Part shown: piece by piece, positions 1-11,247 of the stretch
Numbering within the stretch: the first letter of the stretch is position 1
Layout of the letters: each line of letters begins with the position of its first letter
Assembly: GCA_001466705.2 (NCBI GenBank)
Contig: LATX02000017.1
Coordinates: forward strand, 1-64,000
Length of the DNA: 64,000 bases
Reading direction: 5' to 3'
DNA from: Moniliophthora roreri
Taxonomy: Eukaryota > Basidiomycota > Agaricomycetes > Agaricales > Marasmiaceae
The notes under the pieces: generated by a model
What the model was told of the DNA's origin: nothing
Database searches by the model: none
The model's input: the letters and a program-made list of their open reading frames with translations, nothing else
Position numbers and translations under genes: made by a program

Positions 1-1117
1 CCGATCTCGACGATCAACTCGAAGTAGCCGAACAGCTATTGAACCCCGACCCCGAACAGACTCCGCACCGAATTACTCGTAGCCAGCGGAGAGGAGCAGT
101 CGAAAGTCTCCAAACAGAGAAAACAGAAACCAAAGCTAAGTCTTCTGAAACCGATCCATTCGACGAATACCGAAATATTTTTCATACCCCGACACCAGAA
201 ATGACGACTCCCAGTGGAAGCGCTTGCTCCAGACGATTGATGACAAGAAGGACGAAGCTAGTAAAGGGCCGACACTGGATCCCTTTTTGGGCAAACAATC
301 AGACACCCACCGCTTCCTCCTCGACCTCGAACTTTATTTTGCGATGAACCTGGTCAAGGCAAATACCGATGAAAAGAAGAAGATGCTTCTTTTGTCGCTG
401 GTCAAGGGAAACACCAGTGAATGGAAACAGAGAGAGACGATGAAGCTTTTCCCCGAAGACGACGACCCCGAAGAAAAGAAGAAGGCTGCCGAAGAAACTT
501 GGAGTAGTTTCAAGCAGAGATTCCGAGCTGAATGGCAACCTGTCAACGTTGTCAGAGAAGCACAGACCAAAATTGAACAGATCAGAATGACGGATAGGGC
601 AGACGAATATGTCAATCGATTCCGCCTTATCGCGATGGACACCAAGTACGACGATGAAGCTCTCATGAGATTTTTTAGGGAGGGACTCCCGGAATCTTTA
701 CAAACCAAGATCATGCTTCGGACAGACGGAGAACCCGAAACCCTGGACGACTGGTACAAGTTGGCGATCAAATACGACAATCAATACAAATTGGTTATGG
801 CCAATAGGAAGAAAAGAGAACCGATTAAGCCGAAGATCGCTCGAAAAGAGAAGGAAATAACGGTTGGACGACTATTGTCCGAATCGGATAGAAAGGATTA
901 TATGGTTGCAGGGAAGTGCTTCCGTTGTGCAAAGACCGGTCACGTCTCACGAGATTGTCCCCTCAAAGGACAAACACAACAAACCCCGCCACCAAAATAC
1001 AAACTCAAGAAACTCTCGCCGCGAGAGGCTTTCACTAAGATCAGAGCGCTCATTGCTGAACAAGGAGAAGGAGAACAAGAGGAGATCTTTGATCTCATGG
1101 GAAAAGAGGGTTTTTGA
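1..1117 (+). pseudogene. Gag, family A copy 1 (5' truncated by window edge, frameshifted)
   Basis: Capsid/nucleocapsid polyprotein of a chromovirus-type Ty3/gypsy element. The reading frame is already open at base 3 (ITRSQRRGA region from about 72). Near 222 a deletion of about 100 bp, relative to the intact copy at 12180-12280, shifts the frame, and the rest is read from 224 to the TGA at 1115-1117. The C-terminal zinc knuckle C-x2-C-x4-H-x4-C (CFRCAKTGHVSRDC) lies near 913-954. The stop overlaps the -1 pol frame. Family identity is firm from the knuckle and from similarity to the other copies in the window. The 5' part and LTR of this copy lie outside the window. Confidence 0.85.
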
Positions 1118-1149
1118 AGAGGTGGAAGAGGCCGACGCTCTTACCACCT
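1108..1149 (+). promoter_or_regulatory. -1 programmed ribosomal frameshift site, copy 1
   Basis: Slippery heptamer G GGT TTT (1108-1114) is in the gag frame and directly followed by the gag TGA (1115-1117). After a 5-nt spacer an 11-bp stem follows: AGGTGGAAGAG (1120-1130), loop GCCGACG, then CTCTT, a bulged A, and CCACCT (1138-1149). Slipping back one base joins gag to the pol frame that continues from 1114. The same arrangement recurs in three other copies. Confidence 0.8.
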
Positions 1150-1489
1150 GCAATTACGATCTCGAACGTTGTACTAGCTAAGTTAAATCGAAATTCTATG
1201 CGAATCCCTATTCAATACAACGTCGGGACAGAAATCGTCGAAACTAAAGCCCTGATCGATTCAGGCGCTGGAGGACACTTCATCTGTGAAGAAGAAGCAC
1301 GAAAACTGAAGAAACCCTGGACAAGACTGGAAAAACCCATCAAGGTTTTCAACGTTGATGGAACCCGGAACAAAATTGGTTGGATCACTCACTCCGTCAC
1401 AATCGACATCACAATCGGGGATAGATCAATGAAGGAAACTTTGTTGATCTCAGGATTAGGACTGGAAAGAGTCATTTTAGGATTGCCTT
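1114..1489 (+). CDS. Pol N-terminus with aspartic protease, family A copy 1 (cut by scaffold join)
   Basis: Open in the -1 frame relative to gag. The retropepsin active-site motif is seen as LIDSGAGG near 1252-1275, followed by the flap region and the ILGLP motif at about 1474-1488. The frame runs unbroken into the N at 1490. The sequence after the N restarts inside gag, so this copy is not continuous with the next one. Protease would process Gag-Pol inside the virus-like particle. Confidence 0.8.
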
Positions 1490-1490
1490 N

Positions 1491-2203
1491 GCTTCAGACA
1501 TCAAACCGAAAGTAGAACATGACAACACCGACGAACAATGGGCCCGGACCATTTCTACAGCTGTGCTCCAGACGATTGATGACAAAAAGGACGAAGCTAG
1601 TAAAGGGCCGACTCCGGACCCCTTTCTGGGCAAACAATCGGATACCCGTCGCTTCCTCCTCGACCTCGAACTCTATTTCGCAATGAATCCGATCAAGGCA
1701 AATACCGACGAAAAGAAGAAGATGCTTCTTCTATCGCTGGTTAAAGGAAACACCAGTGAATGGAAGCAGAGAGAGACGATGAAACTCTTTCCCGAAGATG
1801 ATGACCCCGAAGAAAAGAAGAAAGCTGCCGAAGAAAATGGTACAAATTGGCGATCAAATACGACAATCAATACAAATTGGTCATGGCCAACAGGAAGAAG
1901 AGAGAGCCGACTAAGCCGAAGATCACCCGGAAGGAGAAAGAAGTAACAGTTGGACGATTATTGTCCGAATCTGACCGGAAGGATTACATGGTTGCAGGGA
2001 AGTGTTTCCGTTGTGCAAAGACCGGTCACGTCTCACGAGATTGTCCCCTCAAAGGACAAGCACAACAAACCCCGCCGCCGAAATACGAACCCAAAAAGCT
2101 CTCACCACGAGAAGCTTTTACCAAGATCCGCGCGCTTATCGCCGAACAAGGAGAAGGAGAACAGGAAGAGATCTTTGATCTCATGGGAAAAGAGGGTTTT
2201 TGA
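1491..2203 (+). pseudogene. Gag, family A copy 2 (5' truncated, internal deletion)
   Basis: Starts at a scaffold join inside gag, at the equivalent of about 12190 in the intact copy. Near 1835 about 250 bp, including the middle of the capsid domain, are missing and the frame shifts: the first part reads on to a stop at 1946, and the true C-terminal frame is open from 1847 to 2203. The zinc knuckle (CFRCAKTGHVSRDC) is intact near 1999-2040. The gag stop at 2201-2203 is preceded by the same slippery heptamer as in other copies. Confidence 0.82.
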
Positions 2204-2235
2204 AGAGGTGGAAGAGGCCGACGCTCTTGCCACCT
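2194..2235 (+). promoter_or_regulatory. -1 programmed ribosomal frameshift site, copy 2
   Basis: Heptamer G GGT TTT at 2194-2200, gag TGA at 2201-2203, stem 2206-2216 pairing with 2224-2235 (one bulged G), 7-nt loop. Same spacing as in the other copies. Confidence 0.8.
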
Positions 2236-5200
2236 GCAATTACGATCTCAAACGTTGTACTAGCTAAGTTAAATCGAAATTCTATGTGGATTCCTATTCA
2301 ATACAACGTCGGGACAGAAATCGTCGAAACAAAAGCCCTGATCGATTCAGGCGCCGGAGGGCGCTTCATCTGCGAAGAAGAAGCACGAAAACTGAAGAAA
2401 CCCTGGATAAAACTGGAGAAGCCCATCAAAGTTTTCAACGTTGATGGAACTTGAAACAAAATTGGTTGGATCACCCACTCCGTCACAATCGATATCACAA
2501 TCGGAGATAAATCGATGAAGGAAACTTTATTGATCTCAGGATTAGGACCGGAGAAAGTTATTTTGGGATTACCTTGGCTACAAGATCACAATCCAGACAT
2601 CGATTGGGTCACAGGAGTAGTCCACTTTCGACCAAGACGAAAGATCATGATCAAACGGCCGATGAAACCATTTATTGGGATCTTCGACGAAACCAAAGAA
2701 TCGAACACTGGAATATTAGACAAAGTCGAAGACGACGAAGTCTTGATTCGATCTTTTATCAAAGGAGAGGAAGACAGCGACGAAATTCGAATCAACGCTA
2801 AGTTATCCACTTCTCAGGTACTGGCACAAGCTCACGAGGTCAAGGCGAAAACGTTGGAAGAACTTCTTCCCACTTATCTTTCCGACTACACGGATCGATT
2901 CGAAAAGAAGAAAGCCGAACGGTTTCCACCTTCCCGACCATACGATCACGCAATCGACCTCAAACCGGATTTCAAACCAAGGGACTGTAAAATCTACTCC
3001 TTATCACCAAAAGAACGGATTGAACAAGACAAGTTCCTGGACGAAAATTTACGGAAAGGATACATCCGACCCTCGAAATCCCCGATGGCATCCCCTTTCT
3101 TCTTCGTGGCTAAGAAAGAGGCTGGAGCGTTGCGACCCTGTCAGGACTATCGAGATCTGAATAACGGAACTATAAAAAACCGGTACCCTCTACCATTGGT
3201 CACGGATCTAGTGGACAAATTGAAAACGGCTAAAGTGTTTACGAAATTGGATCTTCGAAACGGGTACAACAACATCCGAATCAAAGATGGAGACCAATGG
3301 AAAGCGGCATTCAAAACACCACGAGGCCTTTTCGAACCCACAGTTATGTTCTTCGGATTAACGAATTCTCCGGCAACCTTTCAAGCGTTCATGAACGATA
3401 TCCTCAAAGATTTCATCGACGAAGGGTGGTGCGTGGTCTACATGGATGATATCTTGATATTCTCTGACGAAATCGACATCCATCGACTTCGCACGAAACG
3501 CGTTCTGGAACGACTACGAGAAAATGATCTATATCTCAAACCGGAGAAATGCGAATTCGAAGTCACGAAAACACTGTTTTTGGGAATGGTCATTACACCC
3601 GGACACATCTCGATGGACGAAACGAAGCTAGCGGGAATAAAAGATTGGGAAGCACCCAAAACAATTAAAGGTGTGCGATCATTCCTTGGATTCGCGAATT
3701 TCTATCGCAAGTTCATAGGGAAATACGCGGAATTGGCACGACCTCTGCATGACTTGACAAAAAAGAACACGAAATTCGAATGGACGAAATTGCAGGACAT
3801 TGCCTTCAATGTTCTGAAAGCAAAATTTCTACAACGACCAATCTTGCAGATGCCGGATGATGATAAGCCATTCATAATCGAAGCAGACGCGTCGAAATGG
3901 GCCACGGGAGCGGTATTGAAACAACAGGGTTCCGATGGCGAGTTGCATCCATGCGGATACATTTCACACGCATTCACTCCAACGGAACGAAACTACGAAA
4001 TCTACGACCGTGAACTGTTGGCGATCACGAATGCGTTGAAAGCCTGGGAACACTACCTCCTAGGAGGAGCTCACCCGGTGACGGTTCTATCTGATCACAA
4101 GAACCTGACTTATTTTCGAACCGCACAGAAGCTGAACTGATGACAAGCTAGACTGAGTCTATACTTGACTCAGTTCGACCTTCGCTTGGTGCATGTCCCA
4201 GGAACGAAAATGGTACAATCGGATGCCCTCTCACGACGACCGGACTTAGTTGACGAAGAAGAAAACGACAATGAAGACATCATCATGTTACCAGATAAGT
4301 TGTTTGTTAACGTGATCGATACAGAACTCAAAACCATGTTGGAAGAAGCGTTGCCAAACGACGAGTTCCTTCAAATGACAATAGAAAGTCTCATCGAGAA
4401 AGGGACACCACCAATCAAATCAACCTTACAAGATTGGCGGACTGAAGGGAATCTATTGTTTTACAAGAATAGGATCTATGTTCCAAACGACCCAACGCTA
4501 CGAAGGCTGATCGTCAAAACGATCCACGAAGCCTTACCTCATGGACACCCTGGACAATGGAACACGGTAGACCAAGTGCAAAGAGATTACTGGTGGCCAG
4601 GAATGACGAAGTTCATCAAATCATTTGTTGATGGGTGCGCTGCATGCCAACAAATGAAAGTGAACACACACCCAACGCGGACGCCTATACAACCCATTGG
4701 CGGACATAAAGATGCGTTGCCGTTTCAAATCATATCAATGGATTTGATCACAGATCTACCCAAGATAGCGGAATTTGATTCCATATTGGTCGTGGTAGAC
4801 CATGCGGCTACAAAGGGGGTGATTTTCATCCCATGCCACAAGAAGATCGACGCCACAGACACAGCCGAACTACTTTTCCAACATGTCTACAAGCGCTTTG
4901 GATTACCCGACAAGATTATTTCGGACAGAGACCCGAGATTTGCAGCCGAAGTCTTCAAAGAAATGGGAAAGTTGTTAGGAATAAAGCAAATGCTAAGTAC
5001 CGCCTATCATCCTCAGACGGACGGAGAAACTGAAAGAGTCAATCAGGAAGTAGAAATCTTCCTTCGATTCTTTTGCGCCAAGGAACAGACAAAATGGAAA
5101 GACCTCCTTCACTTTGCTGAATTCGCACACAACTCCCGAACACACTCAGTCACGAAGAATTCCCCTTTCTATCTCACGATGGGATATCATCCTCGACCTC

Positions 5201-5457
5201 TCCCTACTGTCTTTGAAAAGACAACCGTTCCTTCCGTGGAGAAAAGAGTAGCTGAATTGAAGAAGTTGAGAGAAGAAACATCGGCTCTGTTAGACATCGC
5301 AGCAAGAAGAGTGAAAGAGAGAAGCGGGAGGAATCTAGACAAGTTCGAAAAAGGTCAGAAGGTCTGGCTAGAAGGAAAGAACCTATCCTTGGGCTATCCC
5401 TCTCCAAAACTGTCTCCGAAACGCGAAGGACCCTTCGAAATCACAGAAGTCCTAGGA
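2200..5457 (+). pseudogene. Pol (protease, RT, RNase H, integrase), family A copy 2, left contig
   Basis: Single -1 frame running from the frameshift site to the N at 5458. Domains in order: protease LIDSGAGG (about 2338); RT with [10 protein letters not shown], the catalytic YMDD (about 3439-3450) and [20 protein letters not shown]; RNase H starting [12 protein letters not shown] (about 3883); integrase with HHCC zinc residues in ALPHGHPG...CAACQQ (about 4530-4655) and DDE residues in SMDLITDLP, SDRDPRF and DGETERVNQE. Three TGA codons break it: 2452 (CGG in intact copies) and tandem ones at 4138 and 4141 (CGA CGA in the intact copy). Bases 2889-5457 recur identically after the N. Confidence 0.9.
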
Positions 5458-5458
5458 N

Positions 5459-8351
5459 CACGGATCGATTCGAAAAGAAGAAAGCCGAACGGTTTCCACC
5501 TTCCCGACCATACGATCACGCAATCGACCTCAAACCGGATTTCAAACCAAGGGACTGTAAAATCTACTCCTTATCACCAAAAGAACGGATTGAACAAGAC
5601 AAGTTCCTGGACGAAAATTTACGGAAAGGATACATCCGACCCTCGAAATCCCCGATGGCATCCCCTTTCTTCTTCGTGGCTAAGAAAGAGGCTGGAGCGT
5701 TGCGACCCTGTCAGGACTATCGAGATCTGAATAACGGAACTATAAAAAACCGGTACCCTCTACCATTGGTCACGGATCTAGTGGACAAATTGAAAACGGC
5801 TAAAGTGTTTACGAAATTGGATCTTCGAAACGGGTACAACAACATCCGAATCAAAGATGGAGACCAATGGAAAGCGGCATTCAAAACACCACGAGGCCTT
5901 TTCGAACCCACAGTTATGTTCTTCGGATTAACGAATTCTCCGGCAACCTTTCAAGCGTTCATGAACGATATCCTCAAAGATTTCATCGACGAAGGGTGGT
6001 GCGTGGTCTACATGGATGATATCTTGATATTCTCTGACGAAATCGACATCCATCGACTTCGCACGAAACGCGTTCTGGAACGACTACGAGAAAATGATCT
6101 ATATCTCAAACCGGAGAAATGCGAATTCGAAGTCACGAAAACACTGTTTTTGGGAATGGTCATTACACCCGGACACATCTCGATGGACGAAACGAAGCTA
6201 GCGGGAATAAAAGATTGGGAAGCACCCAAAACAATTAAAGGTGTGCGATCATTCCTTGGATTCGCGAATTTCTATCGCAAGTTCATAGGGAAATACGCGG
6301 AATTGGCACGACCTCTGCATGACTTGACAAAAAAGAACACGAAATTCGAATGGACGAAATTGCAGGACATTGCCTTCAATGTTCTGAAAGCAAAATTTCT
6401 ACAACGACCAATCTTGCAGATGCCGGATGATGATAAGCCATTCATAATCGAAGCAGACGCGTCGAAATGGGCCACGGGAGCGGTATTGAAACAACAGGGT
6501 TCCGATGGCGAGTTGCATCCATGCGGATACATTTCACACGCATTCACTCCAACGGAACGAAACTACGAAATCTACGACCGTGAACTGTTGGCGATCACGA
6601 ATGCGTTGAAAGCCTGGGAACACTACCTCCTAGGAGGAGCTCACCCGGTGACGGTTCTATCTGATCACAAGAACCTGACTTATTTTCGAACCGCACAGAA
6701 GCTGAACTGATGACAAGCTAGACTGAGTCTATACTTGACTCAGTTCGACCTTCGCTTGGTGCATGTCCCAGGAACGAAAATGGTACAATCGGATGCCCTC
6801 TCACGACGACCGGACTTAGTTGACGAAGAAGAAAACGACAATGAAGACATCATCATGTTACCAGATAAGTTGTTTGTTAACGTGATCGATACAGAACTCA
6901 AAACCATGTTGGAAGAAGCGTTGCCAAACGACGAGTTCCTTCAAATGACAATAGAAAGTCTCATCGAGAAAGGGACACCACCAATCAAATCAACCTTACA
7001 AGATTGGCGGACTGAAGGGAATCTATTGTTTTACAAGAATAGGATCTATGTTCCAAACGACCCAACGCTACGAAGGCTGATCGTCAAAACGATCCACGAA
7101 GCCTTACCTCATGGACACCCTGGACAATGGAACACGGTAGACCAAGTGCAAAGAGATTACTGGTGGCCAGGAATGACGAAGTTCATCAAATCATTTGTTG
7201 ATGGGTGCGCTGCATGCCAACAAATGAAAGTGAACACACACCCAACGCGGACGCCTATACAACCCATTGGCGGACATAAAGATGCGTTGCCGTTTCAAAT
7301 CATATCAATGGATTTGATCACAGATCTACCCAAGATAGCGGAATTTGATTCCATATTGGTCGTGGTAGACCATGCGGCTACAAAGGGGGTGATTTTCATC
7401 CCATGCCACAAGAAGATCGACGCCACAGACACAGCCGAACTACTTTTCCAACATGTCTACAAGCGCTTTGGATTACCCGACAAGATTATTTCGGACAGAG
7501 ACCCGAGATTTGCAGCCGAAGTCTTCAAAGAAATGGGAAAGTTGTTAGGAATAAAGCAAATGCTAAGTACCGCCTATCATCCTCAGACGGACGGAGAAAC
7601 TGAAAGAGTCAATCAGGAAGTAGAAATCTTCCTTCGATTCTTTTGCGCCAAGGAACAGACAAAATGGAAAGACCTCCTTCACTTTGCTGAATTCGCACAC
7701 AACTCCCGAACACACTCAGTCACGAAGAATTCCCCTTTCTATCTCACGATGGGATATCATCCTCGACCTCTCCCTACTGTCTTTGAAAAGACAACCGTTC
7801 CTTCCGTGGAGAAAAGAGTAGCTGAATTGAAGAAGTTGAGAGAAGAAACATCGGCTCTGTTAGACATCGCAGCAAGAAGAGTGAAAGAGAGAAGCGGGAG
7901 GAATCTAGACAAGTTCGAAAAAGGTCAGAAGGTCTGGCTAGAAGGAAAGAACCTATCCTTGGGCTATCCCTCTCCAAAACTGTCTCCGAAACGCGAAGGA
8001 CCCTTCGAAATCACAGAAGTCCTAGGACCCGTGACGTACAGATTGAAACTTCCATTTCAATGGAGAATTCACCCTGTTTTCCACACTGGTCTTTTGTCGC
8101 CATTCAAGGAAACCGACGCTCATGGACCCAACTTTCTAGAACCACCCCCAGATATAGTTGAAGGTCAAGAGGAATACGAAGTCGAAGCCATCATCGGACA
8201 TCGACCAAAAAGGAAGAATCAACCTCCAAAGGAATACCTTGTTTCTTGGAAAGGGTACGACTCATCGCATAATCAATGGCTGAAGCCAGCCGGCTTAAAA
8301 CATTCCATGGAGTTGTACCTGGAGTATAAAATCAAGTACAACCTGCGTTGA
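5459..8351 (+). pseudogene. Pol C-terminal two thirds with chromodomain, family A copy 2, right contig
   Basis: Continuation of copy 2 pol. Bases 5459-8027 read as identical to 2889-5457, so this is one gene sequenced twice at a contig overlap; the tandem TGA codons recur at 6708 and 6711. After the integrase core come the GPFEITEVLGPVTYRLKLP segment and a C-terminal chromodomain (YEVEAIIGH, then YLVSWKGYDSSHNQWL, about 8175-8285). Chromodomains of chromoviral integrases bind histone marks and steer insertion into silent chromatin (family knowledge). Ends with TGA at 8349-8351, 20 nt before the ATG of ORF3, which lies in the -1 frame. Confidence 0.9.
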
Positions 8352-8371
8352 ATCTTCACTCCAACCGAAAT

Positions 8372-9618
8372 ATGTCTTCCTACACCAACCCTTCCGTCCG
8401 AACTGGCCTACCTCCTTTCAACCCTCCACATCAAGTCTTCCCAGACGATGCTGTCCATACCGAACCTTTCCATCCTTCGACGTTCGAACTTCTTTACCTC
8501 ATGAACTGCGAACATTACGACGAGGAATTGGCGACCGCGATAAACGCCTCTAACGAAAGGAACCGAGCCATCTATGGGAGTCTTACCTTCCTTAGAGGGC
8601 AGAGACGACAAATGATGGAGAATATGACAAGAGTAGACCGACACATGGGCCAGTTAGCCCAACAGATTGCTGACAACGAAACCTTCACTATAACCGGAGC
8701 TATAGCGACACAGATCCCGACGGAGATCGCTTCGCTACGGATGACGACGTCAGTCCCAACGACCGTCAGAAGGAGTCCTTCTGAGAGCGGGTAGCTTCTT
8801 CGGAGTCTGGAGCAACCGAAATCTCTAAAGGGCAGCACCTCCTCCAACTCCGACAGTGATGCCTCGCACCAATCTCCCCTCCCCATATTCCCCAGACCGA
8901 ACTACCCGAGCGAATGGACGCGTCCACCAGCGGGAGAAGCCCGACACCCATGGGAGCCGTCGGCGCCTTACCTCCCAACGAACGAACCCTTCTCTACCCC
9001 GATTCATTCCCCATCACAGACGACACCCGAGATGATGACTCGGATGTCTCCGACGTCAGCGGAAGAGCCGCAAGATTCCCCATCGTCTCCCCTCCTACCA
9101 CCCCGCCCGCAATGTCTCCCATCCATGAACTCCCCACCGCCTCTCCCATCCCGACCGAACCTTCCAGAGAGACCTACAATGCAGCAAGGCTTTCTCCAGA
9201 ACTCCCGGACCCCTTACGCCTCCCCTCCCCCATTGTCCCAATCAACCCAGACACTCAACGTCCCTACCGTATCGGTGTGGGACGACGAGGACGTGGAGCC
9301 GGACGACAGGGATTCGCAAACCGAAGTCAGGTCAAACAATCCTATAACGCATACTACGGCACTACTCGACGAGGTTCACCAAGAGTTGAGTGTCCTGTGT
9401 GTAAACTGGGAGAACACTGCGCCGTCGACTGTGTGGACTATGTCTGCCCGGTTTGCAACACTCATAAAGCTGGCCATCTCCCTGGACATTGTAGGGACAG
9501 AAGAAGGTCTGCGAGAACTACGGGACGAAACGATACCGGCGGTACATCGACTCTTGACGATGATTGGAGACATGATACCACGTGGGACGATGCCGACTAC
9601 GGGAATGGAGAACAGTGA
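8372..9618 (+). pseudogene. ORF3 downstream of pol, family A copy 2 (frameshifted)
   Basis: Homologue of the intact ORF3 at 18415-19716. The N-terminal part (MSSYTNPSVRTGLPPF...) is open from ATG 8372. A deletion of about 60 bp near 8705, relative to 18747-18807, shifts the frame, which stops at 8792-8794. The C-terminal frame is open from about 8914 to 9618 and carries both zinc-knuckle-like motifs (CPVCKLGEHCAVDC and CPVC-x6-H-x4-C, about 9391-9495). Function unknown; a post-integrase ORF in a gypsy element is not standard. ORF4 overlaps its C-terminal half. Confidence 0.7.
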
Positions 9619-9781
9619 GAGGCCACAAGATCCACCATTAGGGGACGGGATCGTCGTTGACATGGGTTCTCCAGAAGGACCAAGGATTTTTAGGAGACTG
9701 GACAGAGAAACGGTGATAAGAGACGCGCAGTTTTGTGGCGAATGGTTAGTAGAAGGACAGCCAATCGTTTCGAACGTGTAA
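9032..9781 (+). CDS. ORF4, overlapping ORF3 in the +1 frame, family A copy 2
   Basis: Open frame of about 249 codons, +1 relative to the ORF3 zinc-knuckle frame, ending at 9781 just before the polypurine tract (ACGGGGG, 9795-9801) and LTR. Proline-rich N-terminal part, then VSVWDDED, an alpha-helix-like region (LDEVHQELSVLCVNWE, then IVGTEEGLRELRD) and a C-terminus that lies beyond ORF3 and ends GEWLVEGQPIVSNV. The same protein sequence is readable at 18818-19879, 20890-21294 and, diverged, 27803-28660. The start codon is uncertain. I do not recognise the product. Confidence 0.55.
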   Translation: MMTRMSPTSAEEPQDSPSSPLLPPRPQCLPSMNSPPPLPSRPNLPERPTMQQGFLQNSRTPYASPPPLSQSTQTLNVPTVSVWDDEDVEPDDRDSQTEVRSNNPITHTTALLDEVHQELSVLCVNWENTAPSTVWTMSARFATLIKLAISLDIVGTEEGLRELRDETIPAVHRLLTMIGDMIPRGTMPTTGMENSERPQDPPLGDGIVVDMGSPEGPRIFRRLDRETVIRDAQFCGEWLVEGQPIVSNV

Positions 9782-9804
9782 GTTCGAAGGTAAAACGGGG
9801 GTAA

Positions 9805-10149
9805 TGTTACAGTCGGACACGAACGGACTAACTTTTTCTTTCTTCTATTTTCTTGTTCTGGCACTTTAGCGCCTCTGAGCGCTAGTTTTCTCTTTTTACC
9901 TATGCTTTCCATTGACATCTGGACAAATCCACCTTCCCAGCTCCCTTTTCGAATTCTATGCCTATCTTCTTATTTAAGACGTCATAACTGATATCAGTAT
10001 GACTTCACTATTCTATTAGTTTCTTTCCTTTTCTATTTATGATCTGATGTCAGCTCTGACATCGGCTATTGTATCATTATATTTATTTTTACTTCCTCGA
10101 CATCACTTCTGATGTCATGTTCCTATTTATCATGACGACAAAGGGACAC
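9805..10149 (+). repeat. 3' LTR of family A copy 2 (cut by scaffold join)
   Basis: Begins TGTTACAGTCGG directly after the purine-rich AAAACGGGGGTAA. Aligns to the first part of the complete 611-bp LTR at 11248-11858 and stops at the N at 10150. Confidence 0.88.
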
Positions 10150-10150
10150 N

Positions 10151-10543
10151 GTCTGCTTGAGCAGCCGTAAATATCATCTTATCCTGTCGCATAAACCGAT
10201 ATCCTTTAGTATTAGGAGCGTAATCTAAGAATGTCATATGTTCCATTTTCTTCGAAAGTTTGTTCTTGCGTTGTTCTTTATGAATAAAAACATATGCTGA
10301 ACATCCTGGTGTTCGGAAATAAGAAACATCAGGTACTTTCTTACTATAGATTTCGGTTGGAGTTTTCCACTCTAGGCGTTTGTTAGGAGTGTGATTATAT
10401 ACATGTACAGCATTGTTCATCATAAATTCCCACCAAGATTGTGGTAAGGAAGCATGATTCCGGAATTTTTCTGCTTTTTCCGCAAGAGTACGAATTGAAC
10501 GTTCAACTCTTCCTTGCTGTTGATGTATATGAGGAGCTGAGTT
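10151..10543 (-). pseudogene. Ty1/copia integrase fragment
   Basis: Minus-strand reading from about 10540 down to 10151 gives the end of a copia integrase core: QQQGRVERSIRTLAEKAEKF (catalytic Glu region) followed by SWWEFMMNNAVHVYNHTP and TPTEIYSKKVPDVSYFRTPG, typical of the integrase-RT linker of Pseudoviridae (AYxxNRxP and KPdVshLRvFGC-like motifs). Cut on the left by the N at 10150 and on the right by the family A LTR at 10544. Probably the same element type as the copia remains at 20519-20887. Confidence 0.8.
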
Positions 10544-11059
10544 TGTTACAGTTGGACATGAACGGACTAATTTTTCTTTCTTCTATTTTCTTGTTCTAGC
10601 ACTTTAGCGCCTTCGAGCGCTAGTTTTCTCTTTTTACTTATGCTTTCCATTAACATCTGGACAAATCCACCTTCCCAGCTCCCTTTTCGAATCTTATGCC
10701 TATCTTCTTATTTAAGACGTCATTACTGACATCAGTATGACTTCATTATTCTATTAGTTTCTTTCCTCTTCTATTTATGATTCGATGTCATTTCTGACGT
10801 CGACCATTGTATCACTATATTTATTTTCATTTCCTCGACATCACTTCTGATGTCATGTTCCTATTTATCATGACGACAAAGGGACACTCTGTTTACTAAA
10901 CAAACGATGTCGCACTAGCAGTTTGTATGCAACTAGTAGACTACAATCGTTGTATAAGTAGATAGTTTGCAGGTCTAAGCTACCTCAGCTTGACCTAGTT
11001 AACCTCTTGGACATCTTGCTCACCTCGACCGAACTCTGAGAGCTTTGGCGTTAGCTGAA
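10544..11059 (+). repeat. Family A LTR (solo LTR or 5' LTR, cut by scaffold join)
   Basis: Starts TGTTACAGTTGG, contains the TATAAG box and the TCAGCTTGACCT segment, and is cut at the N (11060) about 100 bp before the expected end. Inserted in the minus-strand copia integrase; left flank GAGTT (10539-10543). The right flank is not available, so I cannot say whether an internal region followed. Confidence 0.82.
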
Positions 11060-11060
11060 N

Positions 11061-11247
11061 AGCTACTGAATACTTGTGAGACGAAGTATCCAAGAATAAT
11101 GTGTCTTGGAGAGACACAATACAATCGTCTGACAGCGGAAGGAACTATACATGAATTCTACATGTGTTCTACTGTATTGTCCATGAGGCTACAATACTCC
11201 TACTGGACGAGGGAGCACTCCTATGACTGTAGTGCAAGCTCCGGAGA
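11061..11247 (-). repeat. Copia LTR, distal part, left flank of complete family A element
   Basis: No coding capacity. It abuts the family A LTR with GGAGA at 11243-11247, matching GGAGA at 20514-20518. The right flank is a minus-strand copia LTR behind a polypurine tract, so this piece should be the other part of the same copia LTR. That assignment is an inference from the target site duplication only. Confidence 0.55.

Noticed and set aside
2889..8027. Tandem segmental duplication of pol
   Set aside because: Copies read identical and the duplicate boundary is exactly at an N; treated as contig overlap.
9376..9918. Minus-strand open frame opposite ORF3/ORF4 (180 codons)
   Set aside because: Not open over the same span in the other copies, runs into the LTR, and is explained by the composition of the two plus-strand frames.
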